Assembly (NCBI RefSeq): GCF_024707125.1
Contig: NZ_JANQAH010000007.1
Location: forward strand, 620,001-684,000
Length of the DNA stretch: 64,000 bases
Source: Devosia sp.
Lineage (GTDB): Bacteria > Pseudomonadota > Alphaproteobacteria > Rhizobiales > Devosiaceae
Direction: 5' to 3'
Of this stretch, positions 33,393-43,892 are shown one piece after another. Position numbers and translations under genes: made by a program. Below the pieces are notes generated by a model. That model did not search any database and was not told the DNA's origin. It worked only from the letters and a program-made list of their open reading frames with translations. Each line of letters begins with the position of its first letter. Position 1 is the first letter of the stretch.

Positions 33393-33644
33393 CTACCGAT
33401 TCCAGTAGGCCATCAGCGTTTCGTTGGTGAGCACCCAGAGCAGTAGCGCCGTGAAGAATATGGCGAGGCCGGTGGCGATCAGCAGCTTTCGTCCCATGCG
33501 CGGGGCGACCGGGGAGCCGGGATCGGCGCCCGGCACGAGCGCTTCGCCGGTTTCGTGATGGCTCCGTGCGCCGATGGGAAGCACTGCGACGAAGCAGAGC
33601 CACCAGACGACGAAGAAGACTGCGGCGATCGATCCCCACTGCAT
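33393..33644 (-). CDS. DUF1467 family small membrane protein
   Basis: An 83-residue protein with two hydrophobic segments (about residues 5-24 and 53-73) separated by a polar loop reading ARSHHETGEALVPGADPGSP. DUF1467 proteins are of unknown function and in alphaproteobacteria usually sit between rnj and proS, as here. It begins 4 bp after the rnj stop, so it is co-transcribed with the birA-rnj genes. Confidence 0.8.
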   Translation of the reverse strand: MQWGSIAAVFFVVWWLCFVAVLPIGARSHHETGEALVPGADPGSPVAPRMGRKLLIATGLAIFFTALLLWVLTNETLMAYWNR

Positions 33645-33648
33645 GGCG

Positions 33649-35322
33649 TCAGACCCTGTGTACGAAGACGTTCACGTTGGGCTTGCGGCCCCAGAAACCA
33701 TTCACTTCGTTGCGGATAGCCTTGAAGAGCGCCGACGAGAACACATCGGGATCCGTGCGGCGCTTGGGCGGCAGGCTCTTGATGGTGTTGGTGACGGTGT
33801 CTTCCACCAGTTCCACCAGCGACTCGTCTTCGGTCTCGGGCAGGCCCTCGATGACATAGTCCGGGCCGGAAACGACCTGACCACTGGAATTGACCGCGAG
33901 GCTGACGATGATCATGCCGCCGAAGGACAGGCGGCGACGGCCCTTTACGCCTGATTCCTCGGGCGTGCAGAGCACGAGGCCGTCGAGATAGAGCTCGCCG
34001 GTGCGCACTTCGGCGGGATAGGCCATGGGCTCTGGGAAGAGCCGGACCATGTCGCCGTTGCGGGCTTCGCAGACATTGGGAATGCCTTCTTCGCGGCCGA
34101 GCTTGGCGTGGGCGGCAAGATGGGTTGCTTCGCCATGCACAGGCACGAGCACCTGCGGCTTTACCCAGGAATAGAGGCGGCGCAGTTCGTCGCGGCGCGG
34201 GTGGCCGGTGACGTGAACGAGCGCGTCGTTCTGGGTGATGACTTCGATGCCCTTGTCGATGAGCAGGTTCTGGATGTCGATGACTTCGCGTTCATTGCCG
34301 GGGATGGCCCAGGACGAGAAGATCATGCGGTCGCCAGCATTGAGATCGATGACCGGGTGCTCGCCGCGCGCAATGCGGGCGATGGCGGCGCGGGCTTCGC
34401 CCTGGCTGCCGGTGCAGATCAGCACGCACTTGTTGCGGGCGATAGTCTTGTAGGCATCCTGGTCATGCAGGGTCGGCAGGCCCTCGAGCATGCCGAGTTC
34501 CTTGGCGATGCCCATGATGCGGTGCAGCGAACGGCCGGAGAGAACGACCTGACGTCCGGCCTGATGGGCGGCCCGGACGATGGAGACGACGCGACCGACG
34601 TTCGAGGCGAAGGTGGTGACAGCGACGCGATTGGGGGCCTCGGCGATGAGGGCGGCGAGCGTTGCGCCGATTTCGGCTTCGCTCGGGCTTTCGCCGTCCT
34701 TGAGGGCATTGGTGGAATCGCAGATCAGCGCCAGCGGCAGGTCGGATTCGGTGCCGATGGCCTTGAAGCGTTCCACGTCAGTCGGGGCGCTGACAACGGG
34801 CGTCGGATCGAGCTTCCAGTCGCCGGTGTGCAGAACACGGCCAACGGGGGTCGTGATGAGCAGGCTGTTGGATTCGGGGATCGAGTGGGCGACGTTGATC
34901 GCTTCGATCTTGAAGGGACCGATGTCGAACGGCTTGCCGGTGCGCATGATGCGGACGTCGACGTTTTCGACGATGCCGTCCCCTGCCCGCTTGGCCGCCA
35001 GCATGGCGGCGGTGAAGGGCGTCGCATAAACCGGCTTGTCGAAGACGGGCCAGAGATCGAGCACGGCGCCGTAGTGGTCTTCGTGGCTGTGGGTGAGGAT
35101 CAGGGCGAGGACGTCATCGGCATTTTCCTCGAGAAATTCGGGGTTTGCCATGATGAGTTCGATGCCCGGCAGGTCCGGCCCACCGAAGCTGACGCCGCAA
35201 TCGACGACGACCCACTTGCGGGATTTTTCGGGGCCAAAGCCATAGGCGCCCATATTCATGCCGATCTCGCCGACGCCCCCGAGGGGCACAAAGACGAGTT
35301 CATCCCTTTGGTTCTTAGCCAT
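33649..35322 (-). CDS. rnj: Ribonuclease J
   Basis: A 557-residue metallo-beta-lactamase/beta-CASP nuclease with 5'-to-3' exonuclease and endonuclease activity on RNA. The zinc motif LILTHSHEDHYGAVLD is near residue 75, further ligands lie in LHTGDWKLDPTP, the beta-CASP part holds STNALKDGESPSE, and VTGHPRRDELRRLYSWVKPQ and VPVHGEATHLAAHA complete the active site. The start MAKNQRDELVFVPLGGVGEI is standard. It lies 72 bp after birA at the end of the nuo-birA-rnj run. Confidence 0.94.
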   Translation of the reverse strand: MAKNQRDELVFVPLGGVGEIGMNMGAYGFGPEKSRKWVVVDCGVSFGGPDLPGIELIMANPEFLEENADDVLALILTHSHEDHYGAVLDLWPVFDKPVYATPFTAAMLAAKRAGDGIVENVDVRIMRTGKPFDIGPFKIEAINVAHSIPESNSLLITTPVGRVLHTGDWKLDPTPVVSAPTDVERFKAIGTESDLPLALICDSTNALKDGESPSEAEIGATLAALIAEAPNRVAVTTFASNVGRVVSIVRAAHQAGRQVVLSGRSLHRIMGIAKELGMLEGLPTLHDQDAYKTIARNKCVLICTGSQGEARAAIARIARGEHPVIDLNAGDRMIFSSWAIPGNEREVIDIQNLLIDKGIEVITQNDALVHVTGHPRRDELRRLYSWVKPQVLVPVHGEATHLAAHAKLGREEGIPNVCEARNGDMVRLFPEPMAYPAEVRTGELYLDGLVLCTPEESGVKGRRRLSFGGMIIVSLAVNSSGQVVSGPDYVIEGLPETEDESLVELVEDTVTNTIKSLPPKRRTDPDVFSSALFKAIRNEVNGFWGRKPNVNVFVHRV

Positions 35323-35394
35323 GGGTTTTCTTTTTCCTTTTTGCGCGCGGCGCCTGGCGATCTTTGGTCGCTGGTCGTCGCGCAGATGTTGTGG

Positions 35395-36225
35395 TCAGCT
35401 TCGGGCGCTGGCCGTTGCCCCAAAATGCACATCGCCGGCCGTGATCACGATCCGCGCGCCATCGTCGTCGCGCATGACCAGTCGACCGGACGAGTCGATG
35501 GTTTCAAAAATTCCTCGCCTGATAACACCGTCCTGCGAGACAGCGACCGGGGCACCGATGCCCGCGGCCGAACCGCGCCACTGGTTCAAAATCTCAGTGA
35601 TTCCAGTGCCTTCGTTCCAGAGGGAGAAGGCATCGACCCAAGCTTCGGAGAGCGCTTCGAAGACGTCTTCGGCGCTGCGCTCGTAGCCAAGATCTCTAAG
35701 GCTGGTAGCGGGATAGGGCAAACCGGTGGGGGCCGCAATGACATTGACACCGATGCCGATGACGATTGCGTGGCGGCCGTCGGCGGTCTTGCCCATTTCA
35801 AGCAGGATGCCGGCGACTTTTGCGCCGTCGGCGAGAACGTCATTGGGCCATTTGAGCGCGACGCGGCCGGAGCCGTTCATGGCGTCAGCGCCGTCGATGC
35901 CGATGCGGACGGCCCCTTGCGGCAGGATACGCGCGAAGGCGTTCTGCATGGCGACGCCGGCGACAAAGCCCAGTGTTGCCAAGACGTTGGCATCGGCGTC
36001 GGGGACAATGAGGAGGCTGGCGGCGAGGTTGCCGGAAGGGCTTTCCCAGGCGCGTCCGCGGCGGCCACGGCCGGCGGTCTGCTTGAGAGCGGCGAACCAG
36101 ACGCCGCCTTGATCGCCCGCGGCGGCGGCCGCGAGCGCTTCTGAATTGGTGGACCCTATTTCATCGAACCCGGCCAGCCGATAACCGGCAGACCGGGCCT
36201 TTGGGCCGAGTGAAAACTCGGCCAC
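35395..36225 (-). CDS. birA: Biotin-[acetyl-CoA-carboxylase] ligase
   Basis: A 276-residue biotin protein ligase that activates biotin as biotinyl-AMP and attaches it to carboxylase lysines. The biotinyl-AMP loop is TAGRGRRGRAWESPSGN near residue 50, and VALKWPNDVLADGAKVAGIL follows. The N-terminal DNA-binding domain of E. coli BirA is absent, so this is a monofunctional ligase. The start codon directly follows the nuoN stop (36226), a conserved linkage in this order. Confidence 0.92.
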   Translation of the reverse strand: MAEFSLGPKARSAGYRLAGFDEIGSTNSEALAAAAAGDQGGVWFAALKQTAGRGRRGRAWESPSGNLAASLLIVPDADANVLATLGFVAGVAMQNAFARILPQGAVRIGIDGADAMNGSGRVALKWPNDVLADGAKVAGILLEMGKTADGRHAIVIGIGVNVIAAPTGLPYPATSLRDLGYERSAEDVFEALSEAWVDAFSLWNEGTGITEILNQWRGSAAGIGAPVAVSQDGVIRRGIFETIDSSGRLVMRDDDGARIVITAGDVHFGATASARS

Positions 36226-37671
36226 CTAGAACAGGCTTCCCGCGGCAATGTGTGCCCAATTGGTTAGCACACTGCCAACACTGAAGTAGTACGTAACGAC
36301 CAAGAAGGCACTGACCGCGAGAATGATGTTGAGCTCATTCGGGACCGCGATGAAGGTCGACTTCGGTTCGTCGAAGTACATCGTCTTGACGACGCGCAGG
36401 TAGTAGTACGCGCTCACTGCCGAGGCCAGAACGCCGATGACCGAGAGGACATAGAGGTTGGCTTCGATGGCGGCGAGGAAGACGTGCCACTTGGCGAAGA
36501 ACCCGGCGAGCGGCGGCATGCCGATCAGCGAGAACATCAGGATCGCCATGATGGCGGCGACGAAGGGACGCGTCTGGGCGGCGCCGGCGAGGTCTTCGAT
36601 GTTCTCGACGTAACCGTCTTCGGTGCGCAGCGACAGGATGCAGGCGAAGAGGCCGGCGGTCATGGTGACGTAGATCGCCATGTAGATCGCGACGCCTTCG
36701 ACACCGACCTGGGTGCCCGAGGAGAGGCCGACGAGGGCGAAGCCGACGTGACCGATCGAGGAGTACGCGATCAGTCGCTTAATCGACTTCTGGCCGATGG
36801 CTGCGAAAGCAGCGAGGACCATGGAGGCGATCGAGAGGAAGATCACGACCTGCTGCCAATCGTGCGAGATCGGCTGGAAGGTATCCATGACCAGACGGAT
36901 CATCAGCGACATGGCGGCCACCTTGGGAGCCATGGCGAAGAAGGCCGTCACGGGCGTCGGGGCGCCTTCATAAACGTCCGGCGTCCACATGTGGAACGGC
37001 ACGGCCGAAATCTTGAAGGCAACGCCGGCCAGCAGGAACACCATGCCGAAGACGAGGCCAATGGAACGGCCTTCCATGGCGATGGCGCCGACGATCTCGG
37101 TGAGGTTGGTATGGCCGGTGAAGCCATAGACCAGCGAGGCACCGTAGAGCAGCATGCCCGAGGAGAGGGCGCCGAGGACGAAGTACTTCAGGCCCGCTTC
37201 AGAGGCGCGTTTGTCGTCGCGCTTGATGGCGGCCATGACGTAGAGCGCCAGGGACTGCAGTTCAAGACCGATATAGAGGCTCATGAGGTCGTTAGCCGAC
37301 ACCATGATCATCATGCCCAGCGTCGCGAGGACGGCCAGGATCGAATATTCGAACTTGTGGACCCCGTTTGTCTCGGAATTCGGCATGGCGAGGATGAGCG
37401 AAAGCGCAGCACCGCCGAGAACCAGCAGCTTCATATAGCGGCCGAAGGCATCGGCGATGAAGACGCCGTTGAACAGAACCGCATCGGCGGGATTCAACAG
37501 AGCGACGACACCGGTGGCGGCGATCAGCAGGACGGCGAGCCAGGAGATGAGGGCCGACTTCTCCTTGTTGATGGCGACGCCCAGGATCACAAGGACCAGG
37601 GCGCCGACTGCCATCAGCAGTTCGGGATAAGCTGGCGCAACGCTCGCGAAATCAATAACGTCAGAGTTCAC
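36226..37671 (-). CDS. nuoN: NADH-quinone oxidoreductase subunit N
   Basis: A 481-residue antiporter-like proton-pumping subunit of complex I with about 14 membrane helices. Characteristic segments are [20 protein letters not shown] and [20 protein letters not shown], which carry conserved membrane Glu and Lys. Translation begins at GTG 37671, with a GGAGAG site overlapping the proposed nuoM stop. It is the last nuo gene; birA follows without a gap. Confidence 0.95.
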   Translation of the reverse strand: MNSDVIDFASVAPAYPELLMAVGALVLVILGVAINKEKSALISWLAVLLIAATGVVALLNPADAVLFNGVFIADAFGRYMKLLVLGGAALSLILAMPNSETNGVHKFEYSILAVLATLGMMIMVSANDLMSLYIGLELQSLALYVMAAIKRDDKRASEAGLKYFVLGALSSGMLLYGASLVYGFTGHTNLTEIVGAIAMEGRSIGLVFGMVFLLAGVAFKISAVPFHMWTPDVYEGAPTPVTAFFAMAPKVAAMSLMIRLVMDTFQPISHDWQQVVIFLSIASMVLAAFAAIGQKSIKRLIAYSSIGHVGFALVGLSSGTQVGVEGVAIYMAIYVTMTAGLFACILSLRTEDGYVENIEDLAGAAQTRPFVAAIMAILMFSLIGMPPLAGFFAKWHVFLAAIEANLYVLSVIGVLASAVSAYYYLRVVKTMYFDEPKSTFIAVPNELNIILAVSAFLVVTYYFSVGSVLTNWAHIAAGSLF

Positions 37672-37680
37672 GGTGCTCTC

Positions 37681-39265
37681 CTAGTGCGCAGCAGGCTCGG
37701 CCGCATGTTCTGCGGCCGGCGCGGCCCTCGCCCGTGGGCGCGGCGTATTCGAGGGGGGCCCGGGCATCAGCCAGGGAAACGGCAGGGTCGAGGCCAATCG
37801 AGGTGGCGTAGTGCGACACCAGATTGTTGACCGAAGCGGCCGTCGTATCGAGGATCGGCGACGGGTAGAAGCCGAACACGATGATCAGCACGATCAGCGG
37901 GTAGAGAATGATCTTTTCGCGCAGGTTCAGATCGAGAATGCCCTTGAGGCTTTCCTTGGTGAGTGCACCGAACACGACGCGGCGATAGAGCCAAAGGGCA
38001 TAGCCGGCCGAGAAGATCACGCCGAAGGCAGCGCCGAAGGCCACCCAGGTATTGACCTGGAAGACGCCGAGCATGGTGAGGAATTCACCGACGAAGCCCG
38101 AAGTACCCGGAAGGCCGACGTTCGCCATGGTGAAGACCATGAAGGCGAAGGCATAGCGCGGCATGCGCTCGACAAGGCCGCCATAGGCTTCGATGTCGCG
38201 AGTGTGCATGCGGTCATAGATGACGCCAACCGAAAGGAAGAGCGCGCCGGAGACCAGACCATGCGAGATCATCTGGAACATGGCGCCCTGGATGCCCAAC
38301 GCGTTGCCCGCGAAGATACCCATGGTGACGAAACCCATGTGCGCGACCGACGAGTAAGCGATGAGCTTCTTGATGTCGGTCTGAACGAGGGCGACCAGCG
38401 AAGTGATGATGATGGCAGCGACCGAGAGCACGAACACGAAGTTCGAGAGCTGGGCCGAGGCATCGGGGAACATGGGCAGGGAAAAGCGCAGGAAGCCGTA
38501 GCCGCCAAGCTTTAGCAGGATTGCCGCCAGAATGACGGAACCGGCAGTCGGGGCTTCCACGTGGGCTTCAGGCAGCCAGCGGTGGAACGGCCACATCGGC
38601 ATCTTGACCGCCAGCGAGGCGAAGAAGGCCAGCCAGAGCCAAATCTGCATGCTTTCCGGGAACTGGTGGGTCAGCAGGCGCGAAATGTCGGTGGTGCCGG
38701 CGTTCCAGTACATGGCCATGATGGCCAGGAGCATCAGGACGGAGCCGATGAAGGTGTAGAAGAAGAACTTGTAGCTCGCCTGGATGCGGCGCTTGCCGCC
38801 CCAGATACCGATGATGAGGAACATCGGCAGCAGGGTGCCTTCGAAGAAGACATAGAACATGGCGAGATCGAGCGTGGTGAACACGCCGATCATGAGGACT
38901 TCCAGGATCAGGAAGACCAGCATGTATTCCTTGACGCGCTTGTCGATGGCTTCCCAGCTCGCAAGGATGCAGAACGGCATCAGGAGAGCCGAGAGCACCA
39001 CGAAGAGCACGGAAATGCCGTCGACGCCGACGCGGTAACCGATGCTGTCGCCCAGCCAGGGATAGTTGACCACGAACTGGAAGCCCGGATTGGAGGCATC
39101 GAATGCCGCCCAGATCCAGAGCGAGAGGGCCAGGGTGACGAGGGTCGTCACCAGGGCCGTCCAGCGGATCGCGTTAAGCGCCGTCTTGGGCGTGACCAGA
39201 ACCAGTGCCGCGCCGAGGAGCGGCAGGAAGGTCACGATTGAGAGGATAGAGTTCTCGAAGGTCAT
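37681..39265 (-). CDS. nuoM: NADH-quinone oxidoreductase subunit M (C-terminal frameshift)
   Basis: Antiporter-like proton-pumping subunit of complex I, about 527 residues after repair. Segments such as FFSSLAVK-like [20 protein letters not shown] and [20 protein letters not shown] are typical. As written, the last residues read [13 protein letters not shown] and run into nuoN. Shifting frame by one base near the GGG at about 37730 gives an Ala/Glu/His tail ending [11 protein letters not shown] and a TAG at 37681-37683 that sits just before the nuoN ribosome-binding site. I therefore place the real end at 37681 and treat the break as an indel error. Confidence 0.85.
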
Positions 39266-41343
39266 CAGATCAGTCCCCCGGCCGCGATGGCCCAGGTCAG
39301 CAGCGCCGCGATGCCGATCAGCATGGCGAAGGCATAGTGATAGAGGTAGCCGGACTGGAGTTTCACAACCCAGGAGGTGACGTTCTGAACGCGACGGCCG
39401 AGGCCCTCGGCGATCTTGCCGTCGACCAGCCAGTCATCGAACCCATGCCAGATGGCGCGGCCGATCCAGAGCGCGGGGCGCACGAAGATCGTGTTGTACA
39501 GTTCGTCGAAGTACCACTTATTCAAGAGGAACTGGTAGAGCCCCGGATTGGTGGCGGCCAGCTTGCCCGGGATATCCGGACGACGGATGTACATGTACCA
39601 GGCGGCGACGAAGCCGATGATCATGGACGCCGTGGCGCTCCACTTCACCCAGGTCGGCACATGGTGCGCGGCCTCGATGATCTCGTGGTCGATGAAGATC
39701 GAACCGGCGAAGAAGTGCTCGATGTGCTCAACGTCATGGAAGAACATGCCGTAGAAGACCACACCAGCCAGGACCGCACCGACAGCCAGCACATAGAGCG
39801 GTACCAGCATGACGTTGGGCGCTTCATGAGCATTGTCATACGCCGAGCCGTGGTGGCCGTGCCCATGATCATCATGGGCGTGATCATCATGCGCATGATC
39901 GTCATGAGCGTGATCGTCGTGGCCATGAGCGGCTTCGCGCGGCGTGCCGTGGAAGGTCAGGTGGACAAGGCGCCAGGAATAGAAGCTCGTGAACAGAGCC
40001 GCGATCACCAGGAGCCAGAAGGCGAAGCTGCCGATATTGCCGCCGACCGCATAGGCCGCTTCAATGATCGAGTCCTTGGAGAAGAAGCCGGCGAAGCCGA
40101 AGTTGGTGCCCGGGATGCCGACGCCGGTGAGAGCGAGGGTACCGATGAGCATCATCGCATAGGTGATCGGGATCTTCTTCCGCAGGCCACCCATGTTCCG
40201 CATATCCTGCTCATGGTGCATGGCATGGATGACCGCGCCGGCGCCGAGGAACAACAGAGCCTTGAAGAAGGCGTGGGTGAAGAGGTGGAAGATACCGGCC
40301 GAATAGGCCCCTGCCCCGAGCGCGACGAACATGTAGCCGAGCTGCGAACAGGTCGAGTAGGCGATGACGCGCTTGATGTCGTTCTGGACGAGGCCGACGG
40401 TCGCCGCGAAGAAAGCGGTGATGGCGCCGATGACGATCACGACATTGAGGGCGAAAGGCGAAAGCTCGAACAGTGGCGAGAAACGGGCGACCATGAAGAC
40501 GCCGGCCGTGACCATGGTTGCCGCATGGATGAGCGCCGACACCGGGGTCGGGCCTTCCATGGCGTCAGGAAGCCAGGTGTGCAGCAGGAACTGCGCCGAC
40601 TTACCCATGGCGCCCATGAAGAGCAGCAGGCAGACGACGGTCATGGCATCGAGGTTCCAGGAGAGGAACTTGATGACCGGCAGGCCGGTGGTCGCGAATT
40701 CGTCGGCAGCGTGGAAGGCGCCGTCGAAATCGATGTGACCGAGCACGAGGAAAGCGCCGAAGATGCCGAGCGCAAAGCCGAAGTCACCGACGCGGTTGAC
40801 GATGAAGGCCTTCATGGCGGCGGCGGTTGCCGAGGGCTTGGTGTACCAGAAGCCGATCAGCAGGTAGGACGCCAGACCCACGCCTTCCCAGCCGAAGAAC
40901 ATCTGGAGGAAGTTGTCAGCTGTCACCAGCATGAGCATGGCGAAGGTGAAGAGCGAAAGGTACGCGAAGAAGCGCGAACGATGCGGATCCTCGCTCATGT
41001 AGCCGATCGAGTAGACGTGCACGAGGGCCGAAACCGTGTTCACGACCACCAGCATGATGGCGGTGAGCGTGTCGACACGCAGGGTCCAGCGCAGGTCCAT
41101 GTCGCCGACCTGGATCCAGCGCATGACTTCGACCTTGAGCACGGCCGTATGACCATCGCCCACGGCGCCGACAAGGCCATCACCAAAGGCGACGGGGATG
41201 AACACGAACCAGCTCAGCACTGCTGCGATGAGCAGCAGGCCGGTGGTGATGAACTCAGATGGCCGGTGGCCGATGGACCGGCCCAAAAGGCCGGCAATAA
41301 GCGCCCCGATGAGGGGCAGGAAAACAATCGCCTGAATGATCAT
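39265..41343 (-). CDS. nuoL: NADH-quinone oxidoreductase subunit L
   Basis: A 692-residue proton-pumping subunit, the most distal antiporter-like subunit of complex I, with the long C-terminal lateral helix. Core motifs: [19 protein letters not shown] and [20 protein letters not shown]. Around residues 470-500 lies a hydrophilic loop made of tandem HAHDD repeats (39848-39932), an unusual His/Asp-rich insertion. The stop and the nuoM start share bases at 39265. Confidence 0.95.
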   Translation of the reverse strand: MIIQAIVFLPLIGALIAGLLGRSIGHRPSEFITTGLLLIAAVLSWFVFIPVAFGDGLVGAVGDGHTAVLKVEVMRWIQVGDMDLRWTLRVDTLTAIMLVVVNTVSALVHVYSIGYMSEDPHRSRFFAYLSLFTFAMLMLVTADNFLQMFFGWEGVGLASYLLIGFWYTKPSATAAAMKAFIVNRVGDFGFALGIFGAFLVLGHIDFDGAFHAADEFATTGLPVIKFLSWNLDAMTVVCLLLFMGAMGKSAQFLLHTWLPDAMEGPTPVSALIHAATMVTAGVFMVARFSPLFELSPFALNVVIVIGAITAFFAATVGLVQNDIKRVIAYSTCSQLGYMFVALGAGAYSAGIFHLFTHAFFKALLFLGAGAVIHAMHHEQDMRNMGGLRKKIPITYAMMLIGTLALTGVGIPGTNFGFAGFFSKDSIIEAAYAVGGNIGSFAFWLLVIAALFTSFYSWRLVHLTFHGTPREAAHGHDDHAHDDHAHDDHAHDDHGHGHHGSAYDNAHEAPNVMLVPLYVLAVGAVLAGVVFYGMFFHDVEHIEHFFAGSIFIDHEIIEAAHHVPTWVKWSATASMIIGFVAAWYMYIRRPDIPGKLAATNPGLYQFLLNKWYFDELYNTIFVRPALWIGRAIWHGFDDWLVDGKIAEGLGRRVQNVTSWVVKLQSGYLYHYAFAMLIGIAALLTWAIAAGGLI

Positions 41344-41353
41344 AGCGGTGCTC

Positions 41354-41668
41354 TTAGCCCTTCATCAGATTGGCGTCTTCAACCGCGATGGAACCACGGT
41401 TGCGATAGAAAATGACCAGGATGGCCAGACCGATGGCGGCTTCAGCAGCAGCCACGGTGAGGATCATCAGCGCGAAGACCTGGCCCTGCAAATCAGCCAA
41501 GTGGGCGCTGAAGGCCACGAAGTTCAGATTGACCGCAAGCAGGATCAATTCCACCGACATCAGGATGACGATGACGTTCTTGCGGTTGAGAAAGATGCCG
41601 AACACGCCAAGCGTGAACAGGATGGCTGCAACGGTCAGGTAGTGACCGAGCCCGATTTCCAAGCCCAT
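41354..41668 (-). CDS. nuoK: NADH-quinone oxidoreductase subunit K
   Basis: A 104-residue three-helix membrane subunit of complex I, starting [19 protein letters not shown]. The conserved membrane glutamates are in [14 protein letters not shown] and [11 protein letters not shown], part of the proton path next to NuoJ. Spacing to nuoL is 10 bp and to nuoJ 9 bp. Confidence 0.95.
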   Translation of the reverse strand: MGLEIGLGHYLTVAAILFTLGVFGIFLNRKNVIVILMSVELILLAVNLNFVAFSAHLADLQGQVFALMILTVAAAEAAIGLAILVIFYRNRGSIAVEDANLMKG

Positions 41669-41677
41669 GATAAACCC

Positions 41678-42286
41678 CTATAGCCCCTGACCGCTCTTGA
41701 CCTTGACGACCTTCAGCGTCTCGCTCGCCTGACGAGCAACCTGCTTGATCGGATCCTGGCGCTTTGCCGACGCGCGGTGACGCAGCGTGAGCACGATGGC
41801 ACCAATCATGGCGACCAGCAGAATTGCACCAGCACCCTGGAACAGGAAGAAGTAGCGCGTGTACAGCACGAGACCGAGCTGACGCGTATTGTCCATGGCC
41901 GCATCGATCGGCAGACCCGACCCGCTCGCGACTTCTGGCGAGATGAAGAAGCTGCCGGCAACGAGCAGCAGCTCGAGCAGCAGGATCACCCCCACCAGAA
42001 TGCCGATGGGCGCATATTGCAGCATGCCCTGGCGCATTTCAGCGAAGTCGATGTCGAGCATCATGACGACGAAGAGGAAGAGCACGGCGACCGCGCCCAC
42101 ATAGACGACGATCAGGATCAGCGCGAGGAACTCGGCGCCGGCCAGCATGAAGAGACCTGCGCCATTGACGAAGGTCAGGATGAGAAACAGCACCGCATGC
42201 ACGGGGTTGCGCGCCGAAATGACCATGAAGGCCGAGACGACAGCAACCGCCGAGAAGAGGTAGAAAAAGAATAGTGGAAGGGTCAT
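41678..42286 (-). CDS. nuoJ: NADH-quinone oxidoreductase subunit J
   Basis: A 202-residue membrane subunit with five helices. The family core ARNPVHAVLFLILTFVNGAG and LALILIVVYVGAVAVLFLFV are present; the latter includes the pi-bulge helix that rotates during turnover. A soluble basic tail of about 35 residues follows the last helix. It begins 11 bp after nuoI. Confidence 0.95.
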   Translation of the reverse strand: MTLPLFFFYLFSAVAVVSAFMVISARNPVHAVLFLILTFVNGAGLFMLAGAEFLALILIVVYVGAVAVLFLFVVMMLDIDFAEMRQGMLQYAPIGILVGVILLLELLLVAGSFFISPEVASGSGLPIDAAMDNTRQLGLVLYTRYFFLFQGAGAILLVAMIGAIVLTLRHRASAKRQDPIKQVARQASETLKVVKVKSGQGL

Positions 42287-42297
42287 CCTCTTCCCTC

Positions 42298-42786
42298 TCA
42301 GCGGTAAGGCGCGTCGGCTGCAAGGTTGGAGGCGATTTCACGCTCCCAACGATCGCCGTTTTCAAGAAGCTTCTCTTTGGAGAAGTAGAGCTCTTCGCGC
42401 GTTTCAGTTGCGAATTCGAAGTTCGGGCCTTCGACGATGGCGTCCACCGGGCAGGCTTCCTGGCAGAAGCCGCAATAGATGCACTTCACCATGTCGATGT
42501 CGTAGCGCACGGTACGGCGGGTGCCGTCGTTCTGGCGCGGGCCGGCCTCGATGGTGATGGCCTGGGCCGGGCAGATGGCTTCGCACAGCTTGCAGGCAAT
42601 GCAACGCTCTTCGCCATTGGGATAACGGCGCAGGGCATGCTCACCGCGGAAGCGGGGCGACACCGGACCCTTTTCGAAGGGGTAGTTGATGGTCGGCTTC
42701 GGCGAGAAGAAGTAGCGCATGGCCAGGAAGAAGGCCGATACGAACTCCTTGAGCAGGAGCGTGTTGACGACTTGTGCAGCGCGCAT
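42298..42786 (-). CDS. nuoI: NADH-quinone oxidoreductase subunit I
   Basis: A 162-residue ferredoxin-like subunit that carries clusters N6a and N6b. Both CxxCxxCxxxCP motifs are intact: [15 protein letters not shown] and [16 protein letters not shown] use the ATG at 42786, which shares one base with the nuoH stop (TGATG) and gives [16 protein letters not shown]; the frame upstream of it overlaps nuoH and lacks homology. Confidence 0.95.
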   Translation of the reverse strand: MRAAQVVNTLLLKEFVSAFFLAMRYFFSPKPTINYPFEKGPVSPRFRGEHALRRYPNGEERCIACKLCEAICPAQAITIEAGPRQNDGTRRTVRYDIDMVKCIYCGFCQEACPVDAIVEGPNFEFATETREELYFSKEKLLENGDRWEREIASNLAADAPYR

Positions 42787-43883
42787 CAGACGATTCCTCC
42801 GTGCCAACCCCAGCCCGTGAGCTTGAGGACGAAGGCGACGATCACGACCATGATCAGCGAGAGCGGCAGGAACAGCTTCCAACCGATCCGCATGAGCTGG
42901 TCATAGCGGTAACGGGGCACGATGGACTTGGCCATCGCGAACATGAAGAACACCAGGCTCAGCTTGATGAAGAACCAGATGACACCCGGGATCCAGGTAA
43001 AGGGCGGCAGATCGATCGGCGCAGCCCAGCCACCCATGAACAGGATGGTGGTCATGGCGCACATCAGGAGGATCGAGATGTATTCGCCAAGCATGAAGAG
43101 CATGTAGGGCGAAGCCGAATATTCGGTCATGAAGCCGGCGACGAGTTCGGATTCACCTTCTGCCAAGTCGAACGGCGGACGGTTGGTTTCGGCGAGAGCC
43201 GAAATGTAGAAAATCACGAACATCGGGAAGAGCGGGATCCAGAACCAGTTCAGGAACGAGAGCCACGGCACGCCGAGCATGTGGGCGAGGCCCATTTCCT
43301 TCTGCGCGACGACGATGTCATTCAGGTTCAGCGAACCGACGCAGAGCAGCACGGTGATGATGACGAGGCCGATCGAGACTTCGTAGGACACCATCTGGGC
43401 GGCAGCGCGAAGCGAGCCGAAGAAGGGGTACTTCGAGTTCGAGGCCCAGCCGCCGATGATCACGCCATAGACGCCGAGCGAGGAAATGCCGAGCAGGTAC
43501 AGGATGCCAATGTTGATATTGGCCATGGCCCAGCCATTGTCGACCGGCACGACGGCCCAGCCGGCGAGAGCCAGCGTGGCAGTCAGGAGCGGCGCGAGCA
43601 GGAACAGGGCCTTGTCGGCGCCGGCCGGAATGATCGGCTCCTTGAAGACGAACTTCAGCAAGTCAGCGAAGGACTGCAGAAGGCCGAAAGGACCGACGAC
43701 GTTGGGACCGCGGCGCATCTGGACGGCAGCCCAGATCTTACGGTCGGCGAGAAGGATGAAGGCCGTGAAGACAAGCAGGGCAACCAGCAAGGCCAGGGCC
43801 TTGTAGATGAAACCGATCTGCACGCCCCAACCGAGGAAGGGGATGCCGAGCAGATAGTCGAGGGCCGTAGTAACGAAATCCAT
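42786..43883 (-). CDS. nuoH: NADH-quinone oxidoreductase subunit H
   Basis: A 365-residue eight-helix membrane subunit at the junction with the peripheral arm, forming part of the quinone tunnel. Conserved loops [20 protein letters not shown] and [20 protein letters not shown] hold the acidic residues of the E-channel. It is joined to nuoI by a TGATG overlap. Confidence 0.96.
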   Translation of the reverse strand: MDFVTTALDYLLGIPFLGWGVQIGFIYKALALLVALLVFTAFILLADRKIWAAVQMRRGPNVVGPFGLLQSFADLLKFVFKEPIIPAGADKALFLLAPLLTATLALAGWAVVPVDNGWAMANINIGILYLLGISSLGVYGVIIGGWASNSKYPFFGSLRAAAQMVSYEVSIGLVIITVLLCVGSLNLNDIVVAQKEMGLAHMLGVPWLSFLNWFWIPLFPMFVIFYISALAETNRPPFDLAEGESELVAGFMTEYSASPYMLFMLGEYISILLMCAMTTILFMGGWAAPIDLPPFTWIPGVIWFFIKLSLVFFMFAMAKSIVPRYRYDQLMRIGWKLFLPLSLIMVVIVAFVLKLTGWGWHGGIV

Positions 43884-43892
43884 TGTGGTCCC

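Noticed and set aside
34108..36144. Long plus-strand open frame opposite rnj and birA
   Set aside because: Antisense shadow of two well-recognised genes, with low-complexity composition.
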